DNA of 64,000 nt, taken from an uncultured Psychrobacter sp. (GTDB lineage: Bacteria > Pseudomonadota > Gammaproteobacteria > Pseudomonadales > Moraxellaceae). The translations under genes and the position numbers were made by a program. Below are positions 44,432 through 53,722 of the stretch, in pieces (position 1 is the stretch's first letter; every line of letters begins with the position of its first letter). The stretch is from contig CANLXO010000004.1 of NCBI GenBank assembly GCA_947495055.1, positions 1 to 64,000 on the forward strand. Direction: 5' to 3'. A model generated the notes under the pieces. It did not search any database. It worked only from the letters and a program-made list of their open reading frames with translations, and was not told the origin of the DNA.

Positions 44432-45901
44432 ATGTTACGTATTGTCGATGAAGCTTTGACCTTTGATGACGTTTTATTGTTACCAGCCTATTCTGAGATC
44501 CTACCAAAAGACGCCAGTCTATCCACTCGCTTGACCCAAAACATCACTCTAAATCTGCCACTGATATCCGCAGCAATGGATACGGTTACTGAGTCTGAGA
44601 TGGCAATTACAATGGCGCAGCTCGGTGGTATCGGTATTTTGCACAAGAGTATGGACATTGACAAACAAGCCACGCAAGTTCGCCGTGTCAAAAAGTTCGA
44701 AGCCGGTACTGTTGTTGATCCTATCACTGTGCATCCTGAGATGACTATCGGTGAATTATTACGTCTGACCGAAGACAATAACATCTCAGGCGTACCCGTA
44801 GTCGAAAAAGGCACGGATAAAGTGGTCGGTATTGTTACCCATCGTGACTGGCGTTTTGAGACCAATCTTAAACAGCCAGTTAGTCAAATTATGACTCCTA
44901 AAGATCAGCTGGTCACCGTCAAAGAAGGTGAGAGCAACGAGAATATCAAAAAGCTGTTACATGAGCATCGTATCGAAAAAGTCATCGTTATTGATGATGA
45001 TTTTCGTCTGCGTGGCCTGATTACCGTTAATGATTTTGCTAAAGCTGAAAACAATCCCAATGCCTGTAAAGATGAAAAAGGTCGTTTGCGTGTAGGCGCG
45101 GCTGTCGGTACTGGCGCTGATACCGAATCTCGCGTTGAGGCTTTAATCGCCGCTGACGTCGATGTCTTAGTCGTAGATACCGCGCACGGTCACTCAAAAG
45201 GCGTCATCGATAAAGTCTCTTGGATTAAAAATACTTTTCCGCATATTCAAATCATTGGCGGTAATATTGCCACTGGTGATGCTGCTTTAGCGCTACGTGA
45301 TGCAGGTGCTGACGCGGTAAAAGTCGGTATCGGCCCAGGCTCTATCTGTACCACTCGTATTATCGCCGGTATTGGTGTACCGCAGATATCAGCTATTGAT
45401 AATGTCGCAAGCGCGCTCAAAGACAGCATTCCCCTGATTGCTGACGGCGGTATTCGCTATTCAGGCGATATGGCTAAAGCTATCGCGGCAGGGGCTTCTT
45501 GTATTATGGTTGGCTCCTTAATGGCTGGTACCGAAGAAGCCCCCGGTGAAGTTGAGCTATTCCAAGGTCGCTACTACAAGGCTTACCGCGGCATGGGCAG
45601 CTTAGGCGCGATGTCAGGCTCAAACGGCTCATCAGATCGCTACTTCCAAGATGCCAAAGATGGCGTGGAAAAACTAGTACCAGAGGGTATCGAAGGCCGT
45701 GTTCCTTACAAAGGCCCTGTCGCTGGTATCGTCAATCAGTTGGTTGGCGGTTTGCGCTCTTCAATGGGTTATACAGGCTGCGCAAGTATCGAAGATATGC
45801 GCACTAAACCACAGTTCATCAAAGTAACCTCTGCTGGCATGAAAGAGTCGCATGTGCATGATGTGCAAATCACTAAAGAAGCGCCAAACTATAGAGTGTA
45901 G
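44432..45901 (+). CDS. guaB: IMP dehydrogenase
   Basis: A 489-residue enzyme that oxidises IMP to XMP with NAD, the committed step to GMP. It has the TIM-barrel start [15 protein letters not shown] (about residue 11), two CBS domains (about 95-210), the catalytic cysteine loop [12 protein letters not shown] (about 297-308) and the flap region ending [10 protein letters not shown]. Standard length. Confidence 0.97.
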   Translation: MLRIVDEALTFDDVLLLPAYSEILPKDASLSTRLTQNITLNLPLISAAMDTVTESEMAITMAQLGGIGILHKSMDIDKQATQVRRVKKFEAGTVVDPITVHPEMTIGELLRLTEDNNISGVPVVEKGTDKVVGIVTHRDWRFETNLKQPVSQIMTPKDQLVTVKEGESNENIKKLLHEHRIEKVIVIDDDFRLRGLITVNDFAKAENNPNACKDEKGRLRVGAAVGTGADTESRVEALIAADVDVLVVDTAHGHSKGVIDKVSWIKNTFPHIQIIGGNIATGDAALALRDAGADAVKVGIGPGSICTTRIIAGIGVPQISAIDNVASALKDSIPLIADGGIRYSGDMAKAIAAGASCIMVGSLMAGTEEAPGEVELFQGRYYKAYRGMGSLGAMSGSNGSSDRYFQDAKDGVEKLVPEGIEGRVPYKGPVAGIVNQLVGGLRSSMGYTGCASIEDMRTKPQFIKVTSAGMKESHVHDVQITKEAPNYRV

Positions 45902-45997
45902 GTTTATGACCTGATACATAGCGGGCGTAAAAATCACCTATTTGTACAATATAATAGTAGCACCAAGCGGTTAATGCGCTATGATTAACTAAACCTA

Positions 45998-46035
45998 AAA
46001 AGCCAACAATGCTAATTCGTTGTTGGTTTTTTTTT
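45998..46035 (+). terminator. Terminator of guaB
   Basis: The stem AGCCAACAA / TTGTTGGTT is followed by nine Ts. Confidence 0.82.
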
Positions 46036-46121
46036 ACAAAATAATTTATTGAGTAGACAGATGTGGTTTTATTCAATATCTTGTATGCTATCGTAAATAT
46101 AAGAAAAAGGACACAAAGGCA

Positions 46122-47483
46122 ATGAGCTACTTTGGCACAGATGGTATTCGAGGCAAATTTGGACAACTGCCCATTACTCCAGATTTTATTATGAAGTTAG
46201 GCTATGTCACCGGTCGCGTGCTGGTCGAGGGTAATGTTAACCCTGCACGTAGACCTAGCGTGATCATCGGTAAAGACACAAGGCTCTCAGGCTATGTGAT
46301 TGAAGGAGCATTGCAAGCAGGATTTAATGCCGCGGGCGTCGACGTTCATATGCTAGGCCCATTACCGACGCCAGGTATCGCTCACTTAACGCGTAGCTTC
46401 AACGCGGCAGCTGGCGTAGTTATATCTGCCTCACATAACCCCTATTATGATAACGGTATCAAGCTATTCTCCGCTGATGGCAAAAAACTCTCTGATGAGG
46501 TACAAGATGCTATCAATGATAAAATGAAAGCGATCATGGAGACGGGTGATGAGGTGCCGATGCCTATTCATGACCCTGCGCAGCTAGGCAAAACCAGCCG
46601 TATTAATGATGCTAAAGGTCGTTATATCGAGTTTTGTAAAGGCAGCTTTCCTTATCAGTATGATCTCAGTGATATCACCGTTGTCGTCGACTGCGCTAAT
46701 GGGGCCGGTTATAGCGTCGCGCCTCGCGTATTGCGCGAGCTTGGCGCTAACGTCATTGCAATGCATCATACGCCTGATGGTATGAACATCAACGCCGATT
46801 GCGGCTCGACTCATCCCAAAGGGCTGCAACAGGCGGTTATAGATCACAACGCAGATGTTGGTATAGCGCTAGACGGTGATGGTGACCGTATCGTTATGGT
46901 CGATGATCAGGGCAAGCTGGTAGACGGCGATGGTATTATTTATGTGCTTGCCACTCAGGCGCAAAATAAAGCTGATGGCGTCGCAGGGACGCTGATGAGC
47001 AACATGGGATTGGAGCTAGCGCTACAAAAACATGGTATTGCGTTTAGCCGTGCTAAAGTAGGTGACCGTTATGTCATGCAAGACTTGGAGGCTAATGGCT
47101 GGATACTCGGCGGTGAGCCCTCAGGGCATATCTTGTGTTTAGATAAGAGCCGTACAGGAGATGCTATCATTGCAGGTCTGCAAGTTTTGGCTGTGATGAA
47201 AGCGCAAGACAAAGCATTGAGCGAGTTGACCGATGGCTTTAATTCTCTGCCACAAAAACTGGTCAATGTGCGTCTGTCTGATATGAAAGACCCGTTTGAA
47301 TATGAGGAGTTGGTCGCAGAGTTTGACAAAGCGCGTGCAACGCTCAAGGGCCGCGGTCGTCTACTTATTCGTCAGTCAGGTACTGAGCCTATGATTCGAG
47401 TCATGGTTGAATCTGATGACGAGATAGAGTGCGATGTCATGGCAAACGATTTGGCAGATAAAATCAAAGCCGTATTAGGCTAA
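46122..47483 (+). CDS. glmM: Phosphoglucosamine mutase
   Basis: A 453-residue alpha-D-phosphohexomutase that converts glucosamine-6-P to glucosamine-1-P for peptidoglycan and LPS. The start [11 protein letters not shown] (residues 4-14), the phosphoserine loop [14 protein letters not shown] (about 103), the metal loop [11 protein letters not shown] (about 251), the sugar-binding GGEPSGHI (about 329) and the phosphate-binding [12 protein letters not shown] (about 422) are all present. Confidence 0.96.
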   Translation: MSYFGTDGIRGKFGQLPITPDFIMKLGYVTGRVLVEGNVNPARRPSVIIGKDTRLSGYVIEGALQAGFNAAGVDVHMLGPLPTPGIAHLTRSFNAAAGVVISASHNPYYDNGIKLFSADGKKLSDEVQDAINDKMKAIMETGDEVPMPIHDPAQLGKTSRINDAKGRYIEFCKGSFPYQYDLSDITVVVDCANGAGYSVAPRVLRELGANVIAMHHTPDGMNINADCGSTHPKGLQQAVIDHNADVGIALDGDGDRIVMVDDQGKLVDGDGIIYVLATQAQNKADGVAGTLMSNMGLELALQKHGIAFSRAKVGDRYVMQDLEANGWILGGEPSGHILCLDKSRTGDAIIAGLQVLAVMKAQDKALSELTDGFNSLPQKLVNVRLSDMKDPFEYEELVAEFDKARATLKGRGRLLIRQSGTEPMIRVMVESDDEIECDVMANDLADKIKAVLG

Positions 47484-47511
47484 CTATAAAACAGCTAAAA
47501 AAGGATGAATC

Positions 47512-48162
47512 ATGAGCATGGATTTTACCGATCAACGTTTATCTTACGAAAAAGGTGAGCTGGATCAAAACGATATACCAGCGTCGCCACTTGAGCTACT
47601 CAAAACATGGATGAGTCAAGCACTTGAACAAAAGGTACAAGAGCCCTATGCGATGAGTTTGGCAACTTGTGGCACTGATATGAAGCCTAGCGTACGCATC
47701 GTTTTGCTGCGTGAGATTACTGACACAGGCATCATCTTTTATACCAACTACGAGAGCGCTAAGGGCGAGGATATAAAAGAGAATCCTAATGCTGAGGTAT
47801 TGTTTTTTTGGCATGAGCTGGAGCGTCAAGTGCGCATTAGTGGCGCTATCGCTAAGATAGCAGCGGATAAATCTGCAGCTTATTTTCAAAAGCGTCCGCA
47901 TGACAGTCAAGTTGGGGCATGGGTTAGCGAGCCGCAAAGCGGTGAGGTAGTTAATCGTGCGGTTATGGAAGAGCGCTTTGAGCAACTAAAAACCGATTAT
48001 CCTGAAAACGTGCAAGTGCCTACGCCCAAGTTTTGGGGTGGTTATGAGATTACTATTGAAAAGATTGAGTTTTGGCAGGGCCGCGCCAATCGTATGCACG
48101 ACCGTATTGTCTATACTAAAGGTAATGACGCCGATTGGAGTACCAAACGTTTATTGCCGTAA
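47512..48162 (+). CDS. pdxH: Pyridoxamine 5'-phosphate oxidase
   Basis: A 216-residue FMN flavoenzyme that makes pyridoxal 5'-phosphate. Family motifs: SVRIVLLREITDTG (about residues 62-75), YTNYESAKGEDIKENP (about 82), FFWHELERQVRISG (about 102), and the C-terminal signature EFWQGRANRMHDR (about 188). Located 28 bases after glmM with AAGGA before the ATG, probably co-transcribed. Confidence 0.96.
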   Translation: MSMDFTDQRLSYEKGELDQNDIPASPLELLKTWMSQALEQKVQEPYAMSLATCGTDMKPSVRIVLLREITDTGIIFYTNYESAKGEDIKENPNAEVLFFWHELERQVRISGAIAKIAADKSAAYFQKRPHDSQVGAWVSEPQSGEVVNRAVMEERFEQLKTDYPENVQVPTPKFWGGYEITIEKIEFWQGRANRMHDRIVYTKGNDADWSTKRLLP

Positions 48163-48173
48163 ACGCGCAATAG

Positions 48174-48213
48174 CTTAAGGTTTAAAAGTATAACTTAAGG
48201 TTTAAAAGTATAA
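48174..48213. repeat. Perfect 20-bp tandem duplication
   Basis: CTTAAGGTTTAAAAGTATAA occurs twice head to tail directly after the pdxH stop and before its terminator. Probably a slippage duplication in untranslated sequence. Confidence 0.85.
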
Positions 48214-48243
48214 ATAGCCTAAGTCAATCTTGGGCTATTTTTG
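48213..48243 (+). terminator. Terminator of glmM-pdxH
   Basis: The stem AATAGCCTAAG / CTTGGGCTATT (one G-T pair) is followed by five Ts. Confidence 0.82.
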
Positions 48244-48349
48244 GTTTATACTTAACTTTGTTGATCCTTTGCATTATTATTTTTTTAATTTAAACTGTAA
48301 AAGCATACGATTTAACGCCACGGGTAAATCAAAATATACGGAGAGCAAA

Positions 48350-49528
48350 ATGGATTTTGCTAGTATTACCGCGCCTAAAGTGCCGAGCGCTTGGCTCGAT
48401 ATGGACGCCCTTGATCATAATATTGCACTGGTCAACCAAAAGTCTCAAGCGGTCAATCTACGCTTGGCTACTAAGTCTATTCGCTCTATCGATGTCCTAA
48501 ACTATATTAAAGACAACTCACCTAACTTCATTGGTCTTATGTCCTATGCGGCTGATGAATCAGTTTATTTGCTTGAGAATGGCTTTGACAATATTCTTTG
48601 TGCTTATCCGGCACTAGATATGATCAGCGTGGCTAAAACCTTTGAGTACACTAAAAATGGCGCGACCATGATATGGATGGTGGATCGCCCTGAGCATGTT
48701 GATGCGCTTAATCAAATAGCTAGATCGCATGGCGTCAAGGTCGATGTCTGCTTCGATATCAATATGTCGATGCCACTGCCCAAATTATATTTTGGTACTA
48801 AGCGCTCGGCCTTAATGACTAAAAAGGCGGTTAAAGCCTTACTTAAACATATCAAAAAATCAGCCCATGTGAATCTCGTTGCGGCAATGGGTTATGAGGC
48901 GCAAATTGCAGGCGTTGCCGAGTATGTGCCGGGTAAAACGCTATTGACACCGGTTGTCAAGCTCCTCAAAAAACGCTCAAAAAAACAAGTCATCCAGCGC
49001 CGCAGCTCAATCGTCAAGTGGTTAAAAAAGCAAGGCTATCCGCTAGCGCTTGTCAATGGCGGTGGTAGCGGTAGTATCGACTTTACCGCAAGCCAGCCTG
49101 AAATTACCGAAATCACCGTAGGCTCAGCCTATTATAAGCCGGCGTATTTTGATTATATAGAGAGTATGGGCGGCTTTCAGCCAGCAGCAGGATTTGTATT
49201 GCCAGTCACGCGCCAGCCTGAAAAAGGAATTGTTACTTGTCATGGCGGCGGCTTTATTGCCTCTGGTGCAACAGGAGTAGATAAAGCGCCTGTGGTGCAT
49301 TATCCACCTGGTCTAACCATACGAGAAGAGGAAGGGTTCGGCGAGGTGCAAACCCCTATGAGAGTAGAGAAACCACTTGCAAAGAATATCAACATTGGTG
49401 ACGCAGTCTGGTGCCGCCATGCCAAAGCCGGCGAACTATGTGAGCATTTCCATACGCTTATTTGCTACAGTGATGACGCAGTGCAGTTGATGACCACTTA
49501 CCGCGGAGAGGGCAAATGTTTTCATTAA
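48350..49528 (+). CDS. Alanine racemase-like (D-threonine aldolase/amino acid deaminase type) PLP protein
   Basis: A 392-residue fold-type III PLP protein. I start it at the ATG at 48350 (CGGAGAGCAAA upstream); the open frame extends 40 residues further into sequence without coding character. The N-terminal PLP-lysine motif reads LRLATKSIRS (about residue 37), NGGGSGSIDFT (about 235) is the phosphate-binding glycine loop, and the C-terminal metal site shows CRHAKAGELCEHF (His/Cys, about 362-375). It belongs to the same broad family as BhcC but is clearly distant. The substrate is unknown. It overlaps the following FAD oxidoreductase gene by 13 bases, so the two are coupled. Confidence 0.75.
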   Translation: MDFASITAPKVPSAWLDMDALDHNIALVNQKSQAVNLRLATKSIRSIDVLNYIKDNSPNFIGLMSYAADESVYLLENGFDNILCAYPALDMISVAKTFEYTKNGATMIWMVDRPEHVDALNQIARSHGVKVDVCFDINMSMPLPKLYFGTKRSALMTKKAVKALLKHIKKSAHVNLVAAMGYEAQIAGVAEYVPGKTLLTPVVKLLKKRSKKQVIQRRSSIVKWLKKQGYPLALVNGGGSGSIDFTASQPEITEITVGSAYYKPAYFDYIESMGGFQPAAGFVLPVTRQPEKGIVTCHGGGFIASGATGVDKAPVVHYPPGLTIREEEGFGEVQTPMRVEKPLAKNINIGDAVWCRHAKAGELCEHFHTLICYSDDAVQLMTTYRGEGKCFH

Positions 49529-50859
49529 GGCAGTGGCACGGCAATAGTAACTGGCAAAACTGGGTGGGTTACGTCACAGCAGAGCCTGAGCAAAAGCTTG
49601 CGCCATCTTCGGTTGCAGAGTTACAAGATATTATCAAAAACGCAAGGCGCAATAGTAAGCGCGTCAGAGTGACGGGTGCGGCGCATTCCTTTAGTGGCTG
49701 CGCCAAACCTGAAGAGATTGCTATCAGTCTGCACAATATGCGCGGGCTTATCTCGGTAGATACTGAGGCCAAGCTCGCAACTATGCACGCAGGAACCTAT
49801 CTATACGAGATTGGCAAGGCTTTAAAACAGCATGGTCTGGCACTAGAGAATATGGGGGATGTGCAAGCACAGACCATCGCAGGCGCTGCTAGTACGGCGA
49901 CGCATGGTACAGGGCTGACCCTTGGCTCTATCGCCAATCAGGTCGTGGCTTGGGAGTGGGTCGATGGCAGAGGGGAGGTACACACTCATCAGCGCGGTAA
50001 TCCACAAACAGACGATTTGGGCAATGCCCTCCATGCCAGCCTTGGTATGCTAGGCGTCTTTACTAAATTAACGCTAAAAGTCGTGGACTTATACGGATTG
50101 CAAGAGCGCAACGAAGTGCTTGATTTTGAAGAAGGGTTGGCAAGGTTCGATGATACGGCTCATGCTCATCGGCATTTAGAGTGGTTTTTGTTTCCAGGCA
50201 CCAATAAATTGCAGCAAAAAACCTTGTCAGTCATAGAGTCAAAACCGATGAGCAGTACGCAAAAGCTCAAAGATAAATTTGATAGTGCGGTCACCCTTAA
50301 TGGCGCTTTTTATATGCTATGTGAGCTGGCAAGGATGAAACCGTCACTCACCCAAAAGGTGAGTCAAATATCGGCAAGCTCTATTCCAAATACCAAGCGT
50401 GAGGGCTATAGCTATGAAGTGTTTCCAACGCCGCGCGGGGTCAAATTTAACGAGTCAGAATATTTTATTGCCCTCTCAGATTTTGAGGCGTGTATCACTG
50501 AAATTAACCAGATATTGCTCAAGGACAATAAAGGCTCGCACTTTCCGATAGAGGTGCGCACCCATAAGGGTGAGACTGGCATGCTAAGCCCAACCCAAGG
50601 TGAGGACTGTGCGGTACTGTCCTTTCATGTCTATAAAGGGATGGACTCTGAGCCTTTATTCAACTGGCTGTATGAGTATATGAAAAAATGGCAAGCGCGC
50701 CCGCACTGGGGCAAAGTCAATAAGCTTAGCCATGTCGAGCTACAACACCTGTATCCCAAGCTTGATCAGTTTTTGCAGATTCGCCATGAGTATGATCCAG
50801 ACAATGTGTTTATGAATAGCTGGCTTGAACAAAAATTCTTGGGTCATGCCTCTTCTTAA
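49516..50859 (+). CDS. FAD-linked oxidoreductase (aldonolactone oxidase-like)
   Basis: A 447-residue VAO-family flavoprotein. The FAD-binding domain shows VRVTGAAHSFSGC (about residues 49-62), GDVQAQTIAGAASTATHGTG (about 114-133), and the C-terminal aldonolactone-oxidase domain ends with ARPHWGKVN (about 394) and DPDNVFMNSWL (about 430). L-gulono- or D-arabinono-lactone oxidases oxidise sugar lactones, but bacterial relatives have diverse substrates. Translationally coupled to the PLP protein upstream (13-base overlap), which suggests they act in one pathway, perhaps on a hydroxy-amino acid or sugar-derived compound. Confidence 0.8.
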   Translation: MFSLRQWHGNSNWQNWVGYVTAEPEQKLAPSSVAELQDIIKNARRNSKRVRVTGAAHSFSGCAKPEEIAISLHNMRGLISVDTEAKLATMHAGTYLYEIGKALKQHGLALENMGDVQAQTIAGAASTATHGTGLTLGSIANQVVAWEWVDGRGEVHTHQRGNPQTDDLGNALHASLGMLGVFTKLTLKVVDLYGLQERNEVLDFEEGLARFDDTAHAHRHLEWFLFPGTNKLQQKTLSVIESKPMSSTQKLKDKFDSAVTLNGAFYMLCELARMKPSLTQKVSQISASSIPNTKREGYSYEVFPTPRGVKFNESEYFIALSDFEACITEINQILLKDNKGSHFPIEVRTHKGETGMLSPTQGEDCAVLSFHVYKGMDSEPLFNWLYEYMKKWQARPHWGKVNKLSHVELQHLYPKLDQFLQIRHEYDPDNVFMNSWLEQKFLGHASS

Positions 50860-51039
50860 ACAGCCTTTTGAGCTATAGCCAGTTCACTATAAAAACGATA
50901 CAGCCGAACTGGAATATATTTTTTGCAGCCTCTGTCTGCGTAGGCACAGCAAGCAAGAAAAATTTATACCAGTTCTGCGTTGATACATAACATATCTATT
51001 TTATTTGGTTTCAACTATACAAGAACAAATTTTAAAGTT

Positions 51040-51072
51040 AAAAAAAGCGACCTATCACAGGTCGCTTTTACG
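51040..51072. terminator. Bidirectional terminator
   Basis: The stem AAAAGCGACCT / AGGTCGCTTTT with A/T runs on both sides separates the FAD oxidoreductase gene (plus) from the GST gene (minus). The rest of the 249-bp gap shows nothing else. Confidence 0.88.
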
Positions 51073-51108
51073 TCATTATTTACATTAAATTAATATTAGC
51101 TGTGACTA

Positions 51109-51738
51109 TTAATTTGACTCATCATAATTGGCTTCTAAGCGCATTGTACGCTGATAGCTATCTAAGCTCGCTAATTGCATCGCGTAGTCTTTGATATGCG
51201 GATAGTCATCTAACTCATCATTTTTTGCTAGCATAATTAAATCAAACGACAACATAAAATCAGCGCCAGAGAGCTTATTGCCAACGATAAACGCTTTGCC
51301 TTTAACTTCGTCATTTAGGTAGCCAAGCAGCTTGTGTTTCTCAGCTGCGATGTAACCATTTAGGAACTTGCTATCGGTGATACCTGCTTTTGTCGTAAAC
51401 AACTCAAGCAACAAGGGCACCATCAACGAGCTTTCGGCAAAATTAATCCACTCAAGATAGCGACCATAATCACTGCTATCTGTTGCAGGGCGCAAACGCT
51501 CAGGCGCAAAACGCTCAATTAACAACTCAGTGATGGCACCAGACTCTGTGACCACTTCACCATCGATTTCGATAACCGGCGATTTGCCAAGCGGATGAAC
51601 TGATTTTAAACTATCGGGCGCAAGGTTGGTCTTGGCATCGCGCTGATAACTTATCACTTCGTAAGGCTCGCCGAGCTCTTCAAGTAGCCAAAGAATACGC
51701 AAAGAGCGCGAGCGATTAAGATGATGTAAGCGAATCAT
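51109..51738 (-). CDS. Glutathione S-transferase
   Basis: A 209-residue GST: thioredoxin-like N-terminal domain (MIRLHHLNRSRSLRILWLLEELG; the glutathione-contacting VIEIDGEVVTESGAI at about residues 56-70) and an all-helical C-terminal domain (LSGADFMLSFDLIM, about 160). The SRS motif offers the catalytic Ser/Arg near residue 10. It conjugates glutathione to electrophiles. It is the last of four same-strand genes related to carbonyl and electrophile defence. Confidence 0.88.
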   Translation of the reverse strand: MIRLHHLNRSRSLRILWLLEELGEPYEVISYQRDAKTNLAPDSLKSVHPLGKSPVIEIDGEVVTESGAITELLIERFAPERLRPATDSSDYGRYLEWINFAESSLMVPLLLELFTTKAGITDSKFLNGYIAAEKHKLLGYLNDEVKGKAFIVGNKLSGADFMLSFDLIMLAKNDELDDYPHIKDYAMQLASLDSYQRTMRLEANYDESN

Positions 51739-51799
51739 AGTGTTAACCTTTTAATAGTGTTGAGCTTTTAATTTTGTACAGATGAATCAAAAACAAAGT

Positions 51800-52477
51800 C
51801 TAACCCTGAAGTTTGGCAATCAGACGTTTAGCGGCTTCTTCTGATGACGCTGGGTTCTGACCTGTAATAAGAAGACCGTCTTCGACCACAAACGATTCCC
51901 AATCAGCTGCTTTTTCATAGTTGCCGCCGTTGGCTTTTAGCGCATCTTCTACTAAGAAGGGCACGACATCGGTTAGACCAACTGCGTCTTCTTCCGTGTT
52001 GGTAAAGCCCGTTACCGTTTTACCTTTTACTAAGTATTCGCCATCAACCTTGACGTTTTTGAGTGCAGCAGGAGAATGACAGACAAAGGCAACTGGCTTA
52101 TCTTGCTTAACAAAAGTTTCAATTAAATCGATAGAATCTTTATCAACTGCCAAATCCCATAATGGGCCATGACCGCCTGGATAAAATACGGTATCAAAGT
52201 CTTGTGCTTTTACGTCAGCCAGTTTTTTGGTGTTAGCAAGATGCTCTTGTGCCTCTTTATCATCTTTAAAACGCTTAGTATCTTTAGTTTGGTTATCGGG
52301 CGTATCACTACCTGGATCTAGCGGCGGCTGACCACCTGCAGGAGAAGCTAGCGTAACGTCTGCACCTGCATCAAGAAAAGCATAATAAGGAGCGGCAAAT
52401 TCTTCTAACCAAAATCCCGTTTTTTTACCTGTATCGCCTAATTCATCATGTGAAGTGAGTACCATTAAAATATTCAT
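51800..52477 (-). CDS. DJ-1/PfpI family protein, Hsp31-like (putative glyoxalase III)
   Basis: A 225-residue class I glutamine-amidotransferase-fold protein. The nucleophile elbow AFVCHSPAAL (cysteine and histidine, about residues 131-140), the FYPGGHGPLWDLAVD block (about 98-112) and the conserved acidic residue near the N-terminus (GFWLEEFAAPYYAF) match the Hsp31 subgroup, known for glutathione-independent conversion of methylglyoxal to lactate. It lies 61 bases before the GST gene and 95 after the reductase gene, consistent with an aldehyde-detoxifying role. Confidence 0.85.
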   Translation of the reverse strand: MNILMVLTSHDELGDTGKKTGFWLEEFAAPYYAFLDAGADVTLASPAGGQPPLDPGSDTPDNQTKDTKRFKDDKEAQEHLANTKKLADVKAQDFDTVFYPGGHGPLWDLAVDKDSIDLIETFVKQDKPVAFVCHSPAALKNVKVDGEYLVKGKTVTGFTNTEEDAVGLTDVVPFLVEDALKANGGNYEKAADWESFVVEDGLLITGQNPASSEEAAKRLIAKLQG

Positions 52478-52572
52478 AGTTATCCTTAGATTGTTTGTTG
52501 TTTAACTAAGTGCTACTTAACATAGCACTTTTTTGCTCATTTGATTTTTTAACATAGTCTACGTTGCGTAAG

Positions 52573-53622
52573 TTACTCAACGTCAGCTACTTTGACGACG
52601 GTTTTACCAAAGTTCTCACCATTTAACATGCGTACAAAGGCATTTGGAGCCTCATCTAGACCCTCAGCGACGTATTCTTTGGTCTTTACAGCGCCTGACT
52701 CTACCCATTTGCTCATCGTTTTAAGGAACTCGGGGAAGTGGTCACCGTATTCTTCGTGAATGATAAAGCCTTTAATTGTTAAGCGATTGCTTAGTACATG
52801 GCGGAATAATAGACCCAAACGATCTTTTCCGTCAGGTAGTTCAGTGGCGTTGTATTGTGAGACCAGACCACATACTGGAATACGAGCATGAGCATTTAAT
52901 AAAGGTAGGACTGCGTCAAATACTTTACCACCGACGTTTTCATAATAGATATCAATACCATCTGGGCAAGCGGCTTTTAATTGTTCAGCGAAGTCGTCCG
53001 CCTTGTGGTCAATACAAATATCGAAGCCTAGCTCATTGACAGCGAAGTCACATTTTTCTTTACCGCCTGCGATACCAACGGTGCGTACACCATATTGATT
53101 ACCAACTTGACCAACCGTTGCACCAACGGGACCTGTTGCGGCAGCGACGACGAGCGTCTCACCTTTTTGTGGTTTACCGATATCCGTCAACCCCATATAA
53201 CCAGTAAAGCCTGGCATACCAAGTACACCTAAACCATAAGAGGGGTTAGCCATTTCTTTATCTAGTTTCAGTACGCCTTCGCCATCACTGACGCTATAAT
53301 CCTGCCAGCCTGAATTTGATACCACCAGATCACCAACGGCAAATTTATCAAGGTTAGACTCTACGACTTGAGCGACCGTACCACCGACAATGACGTCGCC
53401 AACGTCTAGCGGATCAGCGTAGCTTTTAGCATCGCTCATACGCCCGCGCATATACGGGTCTAAGGATAAATAGACAGTACGTAGTAGCATCTCATTATCA
53501 TTAGGCGTTGGTATATCAGTAGTCACGAGATCAAAGTTTTCAGCTTTTGGTTCACCATGAGGGCGGCTAGCCAATTTGATTTGACGGTTTGTTTTATCAT
53601 TTTGTTGTTTATCAAAGTTCAT
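52573..53622 (-). CDS. NADP-dependent enone/alkenal reductase (CurA/MDR family)
   Basis: A 349-residue zinc-free medium-chain reductase. The N-terminus has the YLSLDPYMRGRMSD motif (about residues 51-64) typical of CurA and leukotriene-B4-dehydrogenase-like enzymes. The nucleotide-binding region is VVAAATGPVGATVGQVGNQYG (about 158), and YYENVGGKVFDAVLP (about 226) is the second signature. These enzymes reduce the activated double bond of enones and alkenals. It lies 100 bases after the YqhD-like gene and is likely co-transcribed. Confidence 0.88.
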   Translation of the reverse strand: MNFDKQQNDKTNRQIKLASRPHGEPKAENFDLVTTDIPTPNDNEMLLRTVYLSLDPYMRGRMSDAKSYADPLDVGDVIVGGTVAQVVESNLDKFAVGDLVVSNSGWQDYSVSDGEGVLKLDKEMANPSYGLGVLGMPGFTGYMGLTDIGKPQKGETLVVAAATGPVGATVGQVGNQYGVRTVGIAGGKEKCDFAVNELGFDICIDHKADDFAEQLKAACPDGIDIYYENVGGKVFDAVLPLLNAHARIPVCGLVSQYNATELPDGKDRLGLLFRHVLSNRLTIKGFIIHEEYGDHFPEFLKTMSKWVESGAVKTKEYVAEGLDEAPNAFVRMLNGENFGKTVVKVADVE

Positions 53623-53722
53623 TTTGTGCTCCTTGTGCTCATTATTATTTTAAGATTTTAGAGTAGTAGCCACTCACTATGAACGGCTACTATATTTTTT
53701 ACGACTACTAGGGTTATAACTA

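Noticed and set aside
53664-53700. Stem TAGTAGCC/GGCTACTA between the YqhD-like and CurA-like genes as a terminator
   Set aside because: The T-run lies on the plus strand, where no gene runs; on the minus strand it lacks one, so it is probably not an operon terminator.
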